Assembly (NCBI RefSeq): GCF_020733635.1
Contig: NZ_JAJFZL010000001.1
Span: forward strand, 6,882,001 to 6,946,000
Direction: 5' to 3'
Source: Nocardia spumae
Lineage (GTDB): Bacteria; Actinomycetota; Actinomycetes; Mycobacteriales; Mycobacteriaceae
Length of the DNA: 64,000 nt
Position 1 is the first letter of the stretch, and each line of letters starts with the position of its first letter. Both the position numbers and the translations under genes were made by a program. Of the stretch, positions 1-8,631 are shown one piece after another. The notes below the pieces were generated by a model. It was not told the DNA's origin and did no database searches. It saw only the letters and a list, made by a program, of their open reading frames with translations.

Positions 1-1
1 C

Positions 2-766
2 GACCCGTTCTCGCCGCAGGCCAAGCATCAGTTGCAGGCCCTGCGCGCGGTCCCCGCGCCCGTACCGGCGCTGTTCGGCGGCGCGGCGGCGATGAACGTC
101 GACTCCCTGAACGCACTGGGCGCGAAGCTGCCGCTGGCGATCGCTCTCATCGCGACGGCCACTTTCCTGGTGCTGTTCCTGTTCACCGGCAGCATCGTCC
201 TGCCGTTGAAGGCCGTGGTGATCAACTCGCTGTCGCTGACCGCCATGTTCGGCATGATGGTGTGGATCTTCCAGGACGGGCACTTCGCGGACCTGCTCGG
301 CTTCACCCCCACCGGCTTCCTGGTGCCCACGATGCCGATTCTGATGTTCTGCCTGGCCTTCGGCATGTCGATGGACTACGAGGTGTTCCTGCTGTCCCGG
401 GTCCGCGAGGCCTGGCTGGCCTCGGATCGCACCGCGGCCGACAACGAACGCTCGGTAGCCATCGGCGTGGCCCGGACCGGGCGGATCGTCACCGCGGCCG
501 CCCTGCTGATGGCGATCGTGCTGGGCGCCATGGTCACCGCGAAAGTGTCGTTCATGCAGATGCTCGGCCTCGGGCTCACCATCACCGTGCTGGCCGACGC
601 GACCATCATCCGCATGCTGCTCGTGCCCGCGCTGATGCGATTGATGGGACGCGCTAACTGGTGGGCGCCCGCTCCGCTGGCCCGCTGGCACGACCGGTTC
701 GGCCTGACCGAGGAGGCCGCCCCGCCGACACCGCCGACGCAACCGGAACCCGTCGGGCGGCCCTGA
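2..766 (+). CDS. MmpL/RND family transporter, C-terminal part (5' truncated by window edge)
   Basis: The reading frame is open from the first bases of the window, so the true start lies upstream. The visible ~254 residues hold the last transmembrane block of an MMPL protein: about five hydrophobic helices, then the family signature FCLAFGMSMDYEVFLLSRVRE and a conserved ARTGRIVTAAALLM helix. MmpL proteins export lipids or small molecules across the inner membrane using the proton gradient. The charged, proline-rich tail after the last helix is cytosolic. The stop codon overlaps the ATG of the downstream TetR gene, so the two are probably co-transcribed and the TetR may regulate the pump. The substrate cannot be told. 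Confidence 0.9.
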   Translation, partial: DPFSPQAKHQLQALRAVPAPVPALFGGAAAMNVDSLNALGAKLPLAIALIATATFLVLFLFTGSIVLPLKAVVINSLSLTAMFGMMVWIFQDGHFADLLGFTPTGFLVPTMPILMFCLAFGMSMDYEVFLLSRVREAWLASDRTAADNERSVAIGVARTGRIVTAAALLMAIVLGAMVTAKVSFMQMLGLGLTITVLADATIIRMLLVPALMRLMGRANWWAPAPLARWHDRFGLTEEAAPPTPPTQPEPVGRP

Positions 767-1452
767 TGTCCCCGCGACGCCCGCGTTCCGCGCGCGGCTC
801 CGGCACCGAATTGCGCGCCGAGATACTCACCGCGACGCGAGAACTGCTGGCGCGCACCGGAAATGCCGAAACGGTGTCGATCAGGGAGGTCGGCAGCCTG
901 GTCGGGGTCACCGCGCCGTCGATCTACCGGCACTTCGCCGACAAGACCGAGTTGATCGACGCGGCGGTGGCCGAGGTGTTCGAGGATCTGGACGCCGCCA
1001 TGGCCGCTGTGACCGATCCGGCGGCGTCACCGATCAGCCGCATGCGCGAACAGGGTATGGCCTACGTGCGGTTCGCGCTGAGTCATCCCGGGCAGTACCG
1101 GGTCGCCACCTCCGCCACGGGCGACGGGCCGACCGCGGTGGATCAGGTCCTCGGAAGTGGTGCGTTCCAGCGCTTTTCACAGACCGTGCGGGACGCGATG
1201 GATTCCGGTGTGCTGCCTCCGGGCGATCCCATGCAGATGGTGCTCATACTCTGGTCGGCCGCACACGGGATCGCCTCACTGATGATCGCCAAACCCTTTC
1301 TCCCGTGGGGAGATGTGGAGGTCATCGCGGACCGGGTGATGGCGGCGACCGGCCTCGGGTTCGGGGTGCTGGGCATCATCGGCGGTGAGACCCCCAGTCC
1401 GGACGAGGGCGCCCGATGGCTGGCCCGTCTGCGCGAGCACAACCTCAGCTGA
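766..1452 (+). CDS. TetR/AcrR family transcriptional regulator
   Basis: A 228-residue protein with an N-terminal TetR helix-turn-helix at about residues 15-60 (ATRELLARTGNAETVSIREV followed by GVTAPSIYRHFADKTELID), and an all-helical C-terminal ligand-binding domain ending LARLREHNLS. I chose the ATG that overlaps the stop of the MmpL gene; an in-frame upstream extension would run inside that gene. Translational coupling with the MmpL transporter suggests it represses the pump operon. The gene ends convergently with the metallopeptidase operon, overlapping it by 8 bases. The effector is unknown. Confidence 0.88.
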   Translation: MSPRRPRSARGSGTELRAEILTATRELLARTGNAETVSIREVGSLVGVTAPSIYRHFADKTELIDAAVAEVFEDLDAAMAAVTDPAASPISRMREQGMAYVRFALSHPGQYRVATSATGDGPTAVDQVLGSGAFQRFSQTVRDAMDSGVLPPGDPMQMVLILWSAAHGIASLMIAKPFLPWGDVEVIADRVMAATGLGFGVLGIIGGETPSPDEGARWLARLREHNLS

Positions 1453-2623
1453 CATCGGCCGAGGACGCCAGCCAGGTATTGCATTTCGGCGCCCGGTTGC
1501 TGTGATAGCCCGACTCGAGCCATCCGCCGTTGTGCGCCTCGGTGCCGTGGTCGCGCATATCACCGGGCTGATCGCCGCGATGGTAGTTGTCGTCGAGGGC
1601 CCGTCCGGCCTGTTCGGCGGAGACGGTTCCGGCCGCCGTCGACGAGCCGATGAACATGCCGCCGAAGCATTGCGCCTCCAGTTCCAGTCGGCGTGACATC
1701 TCCAGTCCCGCAGCCGAACTCGATCCGACCGCGCGAGCGTCCTGATTCTGCTTGGCCATGATTCCGGTCAACGCCTGCACGTGATGGCCGTATTCGTGGG
1801 CGAGGATGGTCAGGAAGATGATCGGATCGCCGGGATCCTCGTTGGTGAAGATCGACTGCAACGGCATGTAGATCGTCTTGTTCGCACTGCAGTAGAAGGC
1901 GACCGGATTCGTGGGGCTGCCGCCGCACGGCGAGGCGGCGGGCGCGCCGTCGGTCACACTGAGGCCGGGGCTGGAGAACGGCAGGTTCTGGACCGCGAGC
2001 AGATCCCTCCACATCCGGTCCAGGCAGGCCACCCCGGCTTGAAAGAACTGTTGTGCGGCAACGACATTCGGCGCCCAGCCGGGATAGTCGCAGGCGTGGT
2101 TGTCGAGCCCGTTGTCACCGCGGAACAGGGGATTGTTCGAGGTGGCGGCAACCGGCTGCGGACCGGCGGGGGTGGTCGGCGCCGCGGAGGTGGTGCGCGC
2201 GTAGGAGCGGGTGGTGGTCGCGTACGCGGTCGTGGTGGGCCAGGTCGGTGTCGTATACGTGAAGCTCGGGGTCGACGTCGCGTACGACGACGACGCGTGG
2301 TTGCGGCCGCCCGTCGTCGCGAATGCCACCAGACCGCCGATCAGGACGAAGACCAGCGCTATCGCGAAGACGACACCGGCGCCGCCACCGCCGGAGCGCG
2401 GCGGCGGATAGGGCCGCGCGTAGTAACCGGGCGGCGGCAGCGGCGGAATACCGTGCGGCCCTCGTGGATACGCGCCGGGCGGCGGTAGCGGGGCGCCGTA
2501 GGGCTGTCGCGGTCCGGGCGGCGGATATCCCGGCGGTGGGCCGTATCCGGGCAGGGGACCATATCCGGGCGGCGGGCCGTAGGGTCCGCGTCCCGGCGGT
2601 GGAAATCTCGGCGGCTGCGTCAT
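1445..2623 (-). CDS. Membrane-anchored neutral zinc metallopeptidase (third of three tandem paralogues)
   Basis: A 392-residue protein. Residues 1-78 are a proline/glycine/tyrosine-rich cytosolic tail with repeated PPPGY units. A single membrane helix spans about 83-103, a Ser/Thr-rich linker runs to about 150, and the rest is an extracytoplasmic neutral zinc metallopeptidase domain (YpfJ/Zn_peptidase type). The HEXXH zinc-binding helix is HEYGHH at 276-281, and the downstream LELEAQCFGGM supplies the likely third acidic ligand. Paired cysteines (about 178/200 and 233/245) suggest disulfides. It is the last gene of a minus-strand operon of three paralogues, 9 bases after the preceding stop. 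Substrate unknown. Confidence 0.85.
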   Translation of the reverse strand: MTQPPRFPPPGRGPYGPPPGYGPLPGYGPPPGYPPPGPRQPYGAPLPPPGAYPRGPHGIPPLPPPGYYARPYPPPRSGGGGAGVVFAIALVFVLIGGLVAFATTGGRNHASSSYATSTPSFTYTTPTWPTTTAYATTTRSYARTTSAAPTTPAGPQPVAATSNNPLFRGDNGLDNHACDYPGWAPNVVAAQQFFQAGVACLDRMWRDLLAVQNLPFSSPGLSVTDGAPAASPCGGSPTNPVAFYCSANKTIYMPLQSIFTNEDPGDPIIFLTILAHEYGHHVQALTGIMAKQNQDARAVGSSSAAGLEMSRRLELEAQCFGGMFIGSSTAAGTVSAEQAGRALDDNYHRGDQPGDMRDHGTEAHNGGWLESGYHSNRAPKCNTWLASSADVS

Positions 2624-2632
2624 CGGATCAGG

Positions 2633-3859
2633 TCAGGAGACCGCGTCCGAGGGTGAGGCCCAGGTGTTGCACATCCAGGTGCGATTGTTGTCGTGGCCCT
2701 GGTCGTACCACGCGCCGTAATGATCGGGTGTGCCGTGGTCGCGCATATCGCCCTGGCCGTCGCCGCGACGATAGTTGGTCTGCCGAATCCGGCCTACCTG
2801 GGCATCGTCGAGCGTTCCCACGAATTGCGATGAGCCGACCCACATTCCGCCGAAGCACTGGGCCTCGAGTTCGAGTCGCCGCGACAGTTCCAGCCCGGCC
2901 GACGAGGATGCGCCCGCATTGGAGCGATCCCGGTTCTCCTTGGCCGATATCCCGGTGATCCCCTGGATGTGATGGCCGTATTCGTGTGCGAAGACCGAGG
3001 CATAGATTTCGGACTGGTCGCCGAATTTCTCGATCTGGATGGTGTCGAGCGGCATGTAGATCGTGTGGTTGACCGAGCAGTAGAACGCCGCGTAGCTACC
3101 GCCGGAGCTGGTGCAGGGCGATACGGCGTCGACCGCGCGGGCCGGCGCGCTGACCGTCGGGCTGAGGAAGGGCAGATCGGCGGCCGCGAGCACCGGCTGC
3201 CACATGCGATCCAGGCACTCCTTCTCGGCGTTGAAGAACGCGGTGGCCGACGCGACGTCCGAACCCCACCGGGGATATCCGCATTGGATATTGATCAGAC
3301 CCGAATTGTGGTCGTCGAACAGCGGATTGGTGGCGGTCGCGGCGACGGGTTGCGGTCCCGCGGGTTTGGTCGAGGTCGCGGCCGCGCGAGTGGTGCGGGC
3401 GGCCGACCGGGTCGTCGGGGAGGATCGCGACGACGTCGCGTCGGCGGTCGTGGGATCGCTGGTGCCGGTGGCCCACGACGGTGTCGTATAGGTGTAGCTG
3501 GGAGTAGAGGTCGAATACGACGACGCCGACGCGGTGTCCCGGCCACCCGTGGTGGCGAACACGACGAGTCCGCCCACCACCACGACGACCATGATGACGG
3601 CGAGTACGGCGCCGAGAGCTCCACCGCCCCCGCCACCGCGTCGCGGCGGCGGGTAGTAGCCCGGCGGCGGCAGCGGCGGGTGACCGTGCGGTCCCATCGG
3701 ATACACACCCGGCGGCGGCAGCGGCGCACCGTGGGTGGGACGCGGATACCCCGGCGGCGGGTATCCGGGGGGCGGGCCGTAGCCCGGCGGCGGACCGTAC
3801 GGCGGCCGGCCGGGCGGCGGAAACCCCGGCGGCGGCGGATATCCCGGCGGCTGTGTCAT
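2633..3859 (-). CDS. Membrane-anchored neutral zinc metallopeptidase (second of three tandem paralogues)
   Basis: A 408-residue paralogue of its two neighbours with the same architecture: Pro/Gly/Tyr-rich N-terminal repeats (1-75), a membrane helix at about 81-103, a long Ser/Thr linker that may be glycosylated or extended through the cell wall, and the peptidase domain. The catalytic motif HEYGHH is at 292-297, and LELEAQCFGGMWVGSS follows. Its ATG lies 4 bases after the stop of the upstream paralogue, so tight co-translation is expected. The active-site residues look intact, so this is probably an active peptidase and not a decayed copy. The partner or substrate is not evident. Confidence 0.86.
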   Translation of the reverse strand: MTQPPGYPPPPGFPPPGRPPYGPPPGYGPPPGYPPPGYPRPTHGAPLPPPGVYPMGPHGHPPLPPPGYYPPPRRGGGGGGALGAVLAVIMVVVVVGGLVVFATTGGRDTASASSYSTSTPSYTYTTPSWATGTSDPTTADATSSRSSPTTRSAARTTRAAATSTKPAGPQPVAATATNPLFDDHNSGLINIQCGYPRWGSDVASATAFFNAEKECLDRMWQPVLAAADLPFLSPTVSAPARAVDAVSPCTSSGGSYAAFYCSVNHTIYMPLDTIQIEKFGDQSEIYASVFAHEYGHHIQGITGISAKENRDRSNAGASSSAGLELSRRLELEAQCFGGMWVGSSQFVGTLDDAQVGRIRQTNYRRGDGQGDMRDHGTPDHYGAWYDQGHDNNRTWMCNTWASPSDAVS

Positions 3860-3863
3860 CGAA

Positions 3864-5042
3864 TCAACTCACCTGTCCGGACGGCGCGGTGAAGGTGTTG
3901 CACCGCGCGGTCGCGTTCTTGTCGAATCCGGTACTCCACCAGTCGCCGGCGTGTTCGGTGGTCCCGTGGTCGCGCATGTCACCGGCGGTGTCGCCGCGGC
4001 CGTAGGCATCCTTACGCGCGGATTGCGCCTGTACCGGCGTCACCGACGCCCCCCCGGTCGAGGAGGCGAAGTACATGCCGTCGAAACAGTTGGCCTGCAA
4101 CTCGACTCGACGGGAGAGCTCCAGGCCCTCCGAGCTGTAGAGGCCGCTGCCGCGGCGTTGTTTGTTGGCGGCGCCGAGAATCCCGGACAGGGCCTGGATG
4201 TGGTGGCCGTACTCGTGCGCGAACACCGAGAGGTAGATCTCCCAGTGGTCGTGGAACATATCGGTCTGCAGCTGGCTGATCGGCATGTAGATGGTCTGGT
4301 CCGCGCCGCAGTAGAAGGCCGCGAAATTGCTGCTGGACCCGCTGCACGGAGTAGTGATGCCCGAAGTGCTCGCACTGACAAGGAGTTTCGGCGCGGTGAA
4401 GGTGAGCTTGCTCTGTTCCAGCACCGGCTTCCACGCCGCGGACAGGCAACCCGCGGCGCTTTCGAAGAACTTTCGCGCGGCGTCGACCTGGGTGCTCCAC
4501 GGCGCGTAATCGCAGCGGGCCGGGCTCAGTGGCGAACCCGGATCGGCCAGTAGCGGATTGGTCGAGGTCGCGGCCACACCCGGCGAATCCGGGCCGGGCG
4601 TGGGCGAATACGTGTAGTTCGAGTGCTCACCGGCGTGGCTCGCGGTATCGAATCCGGTCCGGACCGCCACGCGGATCAGACCGGACGTCACGAGCAACAG
4701 CACCACCACGATCGCCGCGGTGAATCCACCACCGCCGCGCTTCGGCGGCCGGGGGCGCGACCCGGCGGGACCGTACGGTCGCGGCGGCGGCATCGGCGGC
4801 CGATATCCGGGGGGCGGCCCGTACCCCGGCGGGGGCCGATATCCCGGCGGCGCAGCGTATCCCGGTGGCGCAGCGTATCCCGGTGGCGGACCGTATCCGG
4901 GGGGCGGACCATAGCCTGGCGGCGGGCCGTATCCCGGGAGTGGACCCGCGGGTCGGCGCGGATCACCGGGCGTCGGACCGTACGGCGGAACAGGGCGCCC
5001 GACCGGCGGATTCGGGCCGTGCCCATAGGGTGGTCGACTCAC
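3864..5042 (-). CDS. Membrane-anchored neutral zinc metallopeptidase (first of three tandem paralogues)
   Basis: A 392-residue first gene of the operon. It starts at GTG with a G-rich ribosome binding site just upstream. The N-terminus carries about eight tandem PPGY-type repeats (residues 34-82), followed by a basic patch, a membrane helix at about 107-124, a shorter linker than its paralogues, and the zinc peptidase domain with HEYGHH at 276-281 and the ligand motif LELQANCFDGM. The promoter must lie in the 93-base gap to the divergent DUF2207 gene. The repeat-rich cytosolic tail is expected to be disordered and could recruit a partner. The family role in actinomycetes is unknown. Confidence 0.86.
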   Translation of the reverse strand: MSRPPYGHGPNPPVGRPVPPYGPTPGDPRRPAGPLPGYGPPPGYGPPPGYGPPPGYAAPPGYAAPPGYRPPPGYGPPPGYRPPMPPPRPYGPAGSRPRPPKRGGGGFTAAIVVVLLLVTSGLIRVAVRTGFDTASHAGEHSNYTYSPTPGPDSPGVAATSTNPLLADPGSPLSPARCDYAPWSTQVDAARKFFESAAGCLSAAWKPVLEQSKLTFTAPKLLVSASTSGITTPCSGSSSNFAAFYCGADQTIYMPISQLQTDMFHDHWEIYLSVFAHEYGHHIQALSGILGAANKQRRGSGLYSSEGLELSRRVELQANCFDGMYFASSTGGASVTPVQAQSARKDAYGRGDTAGDMRDHGTTEHAGDWWSTGFDKNATARCNTFTAPSGQVS

Positions 5043-5135
5043 TCCCCCGCTCCCCCTTGTCCATCCACATCGTCGCTGCCGCTGACGCAGAATAGCAAGA
5101 TGCGGTAATCGCCCCCACCGCTAAGCTTGGGCCCC

Positions 5136-6764
5136 ATGCTGAACTTTCGGGGGGGCGCACTCGGCGCTCTATTGTTGGTCGGGACGGGACTGTTCGCCGC
5201 AGCACCGTCCGCGCAAGCGCAGGAGCCGGCCGGTGTCGCTATCACCGCTGACGTGAAGCTCAGCGACGAGGGACTGCTGGAAGTCGCGGAGTCGGTGAAG
5301 GTTCCCGAGGGTGGGCAGTTCCGGATGGTGCTGCCGTTGCGGGTGGCTCTGGGCGACGATGGGGAACGTCGCTTCAGCGTGACCGATATCTCGAGTACCG
5401 GTCCGGGTTCGGCCACGGTGTCGGGGGATCTGTTCACTGTGGAGGCGCCGCCCGGCGAATCCTCGTTCAAGTACACGGTGCACGGTGCGGTCAGCGATGC
5501 GCCGGGCACTCAATTGTTCCGCTGGTCGGGCGCGCTCAACACCGATGTCGCCGGCTTCGACGGATCGATCATCAGTCCGAGCTATCAGATGGGCATCGCG
5601 GACTGCACCGTCGGGCCGACCGGCAATACGCGCAAGTGCAAGGACGCGCGGGTCGAGCCCGACGGCGTGCTCACCATGCACGAGGAGAATCTGCACAAGG
5701 GCGATGTTCTCGACGTCACCCTGCAACTGCCGCCCGGCACGGTGAAACCGAATGCGGATATCCGCGGTGGTAAGGGTTCCGGCGCGTTCGCCGTGACCGC
5801 ACCGGTACTGATCGCCTTCGGCGTGCTGCTCCTGACGTTGGCGGCCTTCGGCGGCTACCTGGCCTGGGCGCGCCGCCAGGACGCCGCGGCGCTGACCTCC
5901 GCGGAGATCCTGGATCCGGTACGGCGCAACGGCAAGCGCGCCGAATTCGTCTCACCGGAAGGGATCCTGCCGGGTGAGGCCGGCGTCCTGCTCGACGGCT
6001 CCGCCGATGCCGTGGATATCGCGGCGACCGTGGTGGACCTGGCGGTTCGCCGGTATCTGTGGGTCACTCCGGTCAGCGATTCGGATTGGCGGATCACCCG
6101 GGTGAATCCCGCCGACGATCAGTTGCGCGATTACGAGAAGCAGGTGTACGCGACCCTGCTGCCCGAGGGCGCCGAGTCGGTCCTGGTCTCCGAGCTGCGC
6201 GTCCCGGGACGGGTCGCCGCCGATCCGGCGCGCTCGGCCCTGCGTCGCGACGCCATCGAACGCGGCACCCTGGTCGATCACGAGCGCCGGGGGCTCACCT
6301 TCTGGGTCGGCGTCGCACTGCTGGTGATCGGTGTGGGAGCGACCATCGGCCTCGCGGTGTCGAGCGGGTACGCGCTGGTCGGCGTGGCCATCGCACTCGG
6401 CGGTGCGGCGATGCTGCTGCTCGGCCGCTACCTGCCGGTGCGCACGGCGGCAGGCCGGAAGCTGGCCGCCCAGGTGAAGGCCCTCCAGAACGGGCTCGAC
6501 GCCCAGCATCCGGATCAGGTCGCCCCCGCCGACCGCGAGCTGGTGTTCTCGCGGGCGCTGCCGTTCACCATCATCGGCGGCCGGACCGACAACTGGATTC
6601 GCACCTTCCGCGATGTGGACCTGGCGGCCGACCGTCAGGCCGGGCTGTACTGGTTCGGCGGTTTCGAACGCGATCGCAATCTGCACCGATTCGCCGGACA
6701 CTTCCCGTATTTCATCACCGCGCTGGAGGGTCTGTTCGGCGCCACGCGCGGTTCCGGCCACTGA
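5136..6764 (+). CDS. DUF2207 family membrane protein
   Basis: A 542-residue protein. A signal peptide (residues 1-28, ending AQA before QEPAG) is followed by an extracytoplasmic beta-rich DUF2207 domain, a membrane helix at about 213-235, a cytosolic middle region, two more close-packed membrane helices at about 390-435, and a cytosolic tail ending in WFGGFERD-type aromatic motifs. I chose ATG 5136 over an in-frame TTG nine bases earlier because the signal peptide begins properly there. It is divergent from the metallopeptidase operon and ends at a strong shared terminator. DUF2207 proteins have no established function. Confidence 0.85.
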   Translation: MLNFRGGALGALLLVGTGLFAAAPSAQAQEPAGVAITADVKLSDEGLLEVAESVKVPEGGQFRMVLPLRVALGDDGERRFSVTDISSTGPGSATVSGDLFTVEAPPGESSFKYTVHGAVSDAPGTQLFRWSGALNTDVAGFDGSIISPSYQMGIADCTVGPTGNTRKCKDARVEPDGVLTMHEENLHKGDVLDVTLQLPPGTVKPNADIRGGKGSGAFAVTAPVLIAFGVLLLTLAAFGGYLAWARRQDAAALTSAEILDPVRRNGKRAEFVSPEGILPGEAGVLLDGSADAVDIAATVVDLAVRRYLWVTPVSDSDWRITRVNPADDQLRDYEKQVYATLLPEGAESVLVSELRVPGRVAADPARSALRRDAIERGTLVDHERRGLTFWVGVALLVIGVGATIGLAVSSGYALVGVAIALGGAAMLLLGRYLPVRTAAGRKLAAQVKALQNGLDAQHPDQVAPADRELVFSRALPFTIIGGRTDNWIRTFRDVDLAADRQAGLYWFGGFERDRNLHRFAGHFPYFITALEGLFGATRGSGH

Positions 6765-6783
6765 GCGACCCGCGAACGACGAC

Positions 6784-6831
6784 GGGAGACGAACGGCTGT
6801 CGCGGGTGCGCGACAGCCGGATTCGTCTCCC
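6784..6831. terminator. Bidirectional hairpin terminator between DUF2207 and ROK genes
   Basis: Long, nearly perfect inverted repeat. The left arm begins GGGAGACGAA-CGGCTGTCGCG and the right arm is CGCGACAGCCG-GATTCGTCTCCC, separated by GGTG. It lies between two convergent genes, so it probably stops transcription from both sides. Confidence 0.85.
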
Positions 6832-6861
6832 TTCGGGGGTCGGATCAGCGCGAGATTCGGC

Positions 6862-8133
6862 TCAGCGCGAGGACCGGGTGGCCCGGCGCAGCGCCGACAG
6901 CGGATCGGCGTAGCAGACGCTCAGCGAGGTGACGGCCGCGGCGTGTTCCTGCACGCGCCCACCGAAACGGCTGATCCGCAGATCGGCGGGAGCGAGACTG
7001 GTGGCCTGGCCGAAGGCTTGTACCACCCGTTCCAGCCCGGGCCGGTAGCCCGTGAAGGCCTGGCCGCCCAGCACGATTCGATCCGGGTTGAACATGTCGC
7101 GCACGAGAGCCGCTGTGCGGCCCAGGATTTCGGCCCGTTCGAAGAGCATCTCCCGAGCCGGCGCCGAACCCTGTTCGGCGGCCCGGTACAGCTCGGAGAT
7201 CATCGGCTTACGCGGCGCCTCCCGCTTCGGCACGATGCCCGCCCGCACGGCACGGGCCAGGACCGCGGCCTCACCGACCGAGGCCTCCAAGCAGCCACGC
7301 CGGCCGCACGAGCAATCGATATCGGATCCGGTCGGCAGATGGGCGATCGATCCCGGCCCGTTTGCCGGGGTGTACACCCGATCGTGCAGCGTGACCGCGA
7401 CACCGACCGTCTCCCGGCCGTAGATGTAGAGGCTGCTGCCCGGCCGTTCCTGCGAACGTTCCGGCGCGCCCGTGCTGAGCAGCAGTTCCGCGGCGGCCAT
7501 GGCCTCCACGTGCGCTGCCACCGAAACCGGCAGGTCGAGGACGGTGGCGAAGATCGGGCCCACCGGCGCCGACTGCCAGTCCAGGCGAGGATGATCCACG
7601 ACACCGGCCACCGGATCGACGCGTCCCGCCAGGGCCACACCGACCCACAGGGGGCGGCGGCGCGGCAGCCGATCGAGGAATGCCTTGGCGCTGCGCGCGA
7701 TGATGGTGATGGCCGCTTCCTGCGCGGCCTGCGGGGTGGCGATCTCGAGACCGCCGAGAATGCGGCCGGAGAGATCGGCGGCCACGATCCGGGTCAGATT
7801 CGCACCGATGTGGACGCCGAGGGTGGCGAAACGATCGGTATCGATCTCGAACGGGACCCGCGGGCGGCCGACGGCGCCGGATGCTGTGAGATCGGCGCGT
7901 TCTCGTAGTAGGCCGGACGAAAGTAGCGCCGACACTTGGCGATTCACCGTGGCTATACTCAAACCCGTTGTCTGCGCGGCGTTGTCGCGAAAGATCGGGC
8001 CACGGGTGGCCGCGCGGAGTACGGCCGCGGCCGGATTGTCGGTGATCCGCAACTCCGGTGGTACCACCGGGCGCGGCACACTGCGTACCGGGCGAGTACT
8101 GGAGGAACGACGTTCGAGGGTGGGGCTCGTCAT
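6862..8133 (-). CDS. ROK family transcriptional regulator
   Basis: A 423-residue protein. Residues ~35-110 form a winged helix-turn-helix (FRDNAAQTTGLSIATVNRQV). A ROK sugar-kinase-like domain follows, with a degenerate phosphate loop near GVHIGANLTRIVAADLSGRI and the zinc-binding cluster DCSCGRRGCLEAS. This is the NagC/XylR-type layout of a repressor and not of a dedicated kinase. The ROK effector is usually a sugar, but the gene sits beside an ABC-importer/flavoprotein operon, and ROK regulators can serve unrelated ligands. A short ORF with consecutive cysteine codons precedes it on the same strand, which could link its expression to sulfur supply. Confidence 0.85.
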   Translation of the reverse strand: MTSPTLERRSSSTRPVRSVPRPVVPPELRITDNPAAAVLRAATRGPIFRDNAAQTTGLSIATVNRQVSALLSSGLLRERADLTASGAVGRPRVPFEIDTDRFATLGVHIGANLTRIVAADLSGRILGGLEIATPQAAQEAAITIIARSAKAFLDRLPRRRPLWVGVALAGRVDPVAGVVDHPRLDWQSAPVGPIFATVLDLPVSVAAHVEAMAAAELLLSTGAPERSQERPGSSLYIYGRETVGVAVTLHDRVYTPANGPGSIAHLPTGSDIDCSCGRRGCLEASVGEAAVLARAVRAGIVPKREAPRKPMISELYRAAEQGSAPAREMLFERAEILGRTAALVRDMFNPDRIVLGGQAFTGYRPGLERVVQAFGQATSLAPADLRISRFGGRVQEHAAAVTSLSVCYADPLSALRRATRSSR

Positions 8134-8631
8134 GGGCGGAGTCCTTGTCCACGGTCCTGCGGGGACAGGTCTGCTACTGCCCGCGAAGGATGGGTCTTAC
8201 ATCGGCAACAAGGCAGTGAGAAGGGCCCGGAAAGGGTCGAGAGACAGACGACTGGAGCGGTCTCAGCTGCGCGGCCGGGAACAACACAGTTCCCGCTGCC
8301 GCGGCAGCCGCACACCGAGCGCCACGGTCACATAGGTGACCCGTGCGCGATTCGAGCGGCTGTTGGACATGTATCGAACGGTAACATCCCGAATCCGACA
8401 TCCGCCAGAGAACGGCTCGCGTTCGGATTGCACTCACCCTGATTTCAATGAGCGGGCCCGCGGGCGCAGGTGGCGCAATAGCCGCCGACCCCGCCATCAC
8501 GGCAGGTCCGGCGAATCCCCGGGCGGCGTAAAGCGATCTGCGTCACCCCCGGGCGCCGCGGCGGCGGACCGGACCTCACCGCTCCCCCATTACTCTCGGA
8601 AACCGCTGGTCACGAGCGTGAGGAGGTAGAG
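8134..8631. promoter_or_regulatory. 498-base divergent intergenic region (ROK / GntR operon)
   Basis: This region separates the minus-strand ROK gene from the plus-strand GntR operon and should carry both promoters. Besides the candidate Cys leader ORF (8263-8370) it shows no convincing gene. The GntR end carries a strong GAGGAGGTAGAG ribosome binding site just before ATG 8632. GntR and ROK operators probably lie here, but I could not single out one palindrome. Confidence 0.5.
8263..8370 (-). CDS. Candidate cysteine-responsive leader peptide upstream of the ROK gene
   Basis: A 35-codon ORF upstream of the ROK regulator on the same strand. It starts at ATG 8370, with an internal GTG as alternative, is arginine-rich, and ends LPRQRELCCSRPRS with two adjacent cysteine codons shortly before the stop. 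Actinobacteria use short upstream ORFs with clustered Cys codons to control sulfur-related genes by attenuation, and the position, size and late Cys pair fit that pattern. No Shine-Dalgarno sequence is obvious and I could not draw a convincing antiterminator, so this is tentative. Confidence 0.35.
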   Translation of the reverse strand: MSNSRSNRARVTYVTVALGVRLPRQRELCCSRPRS

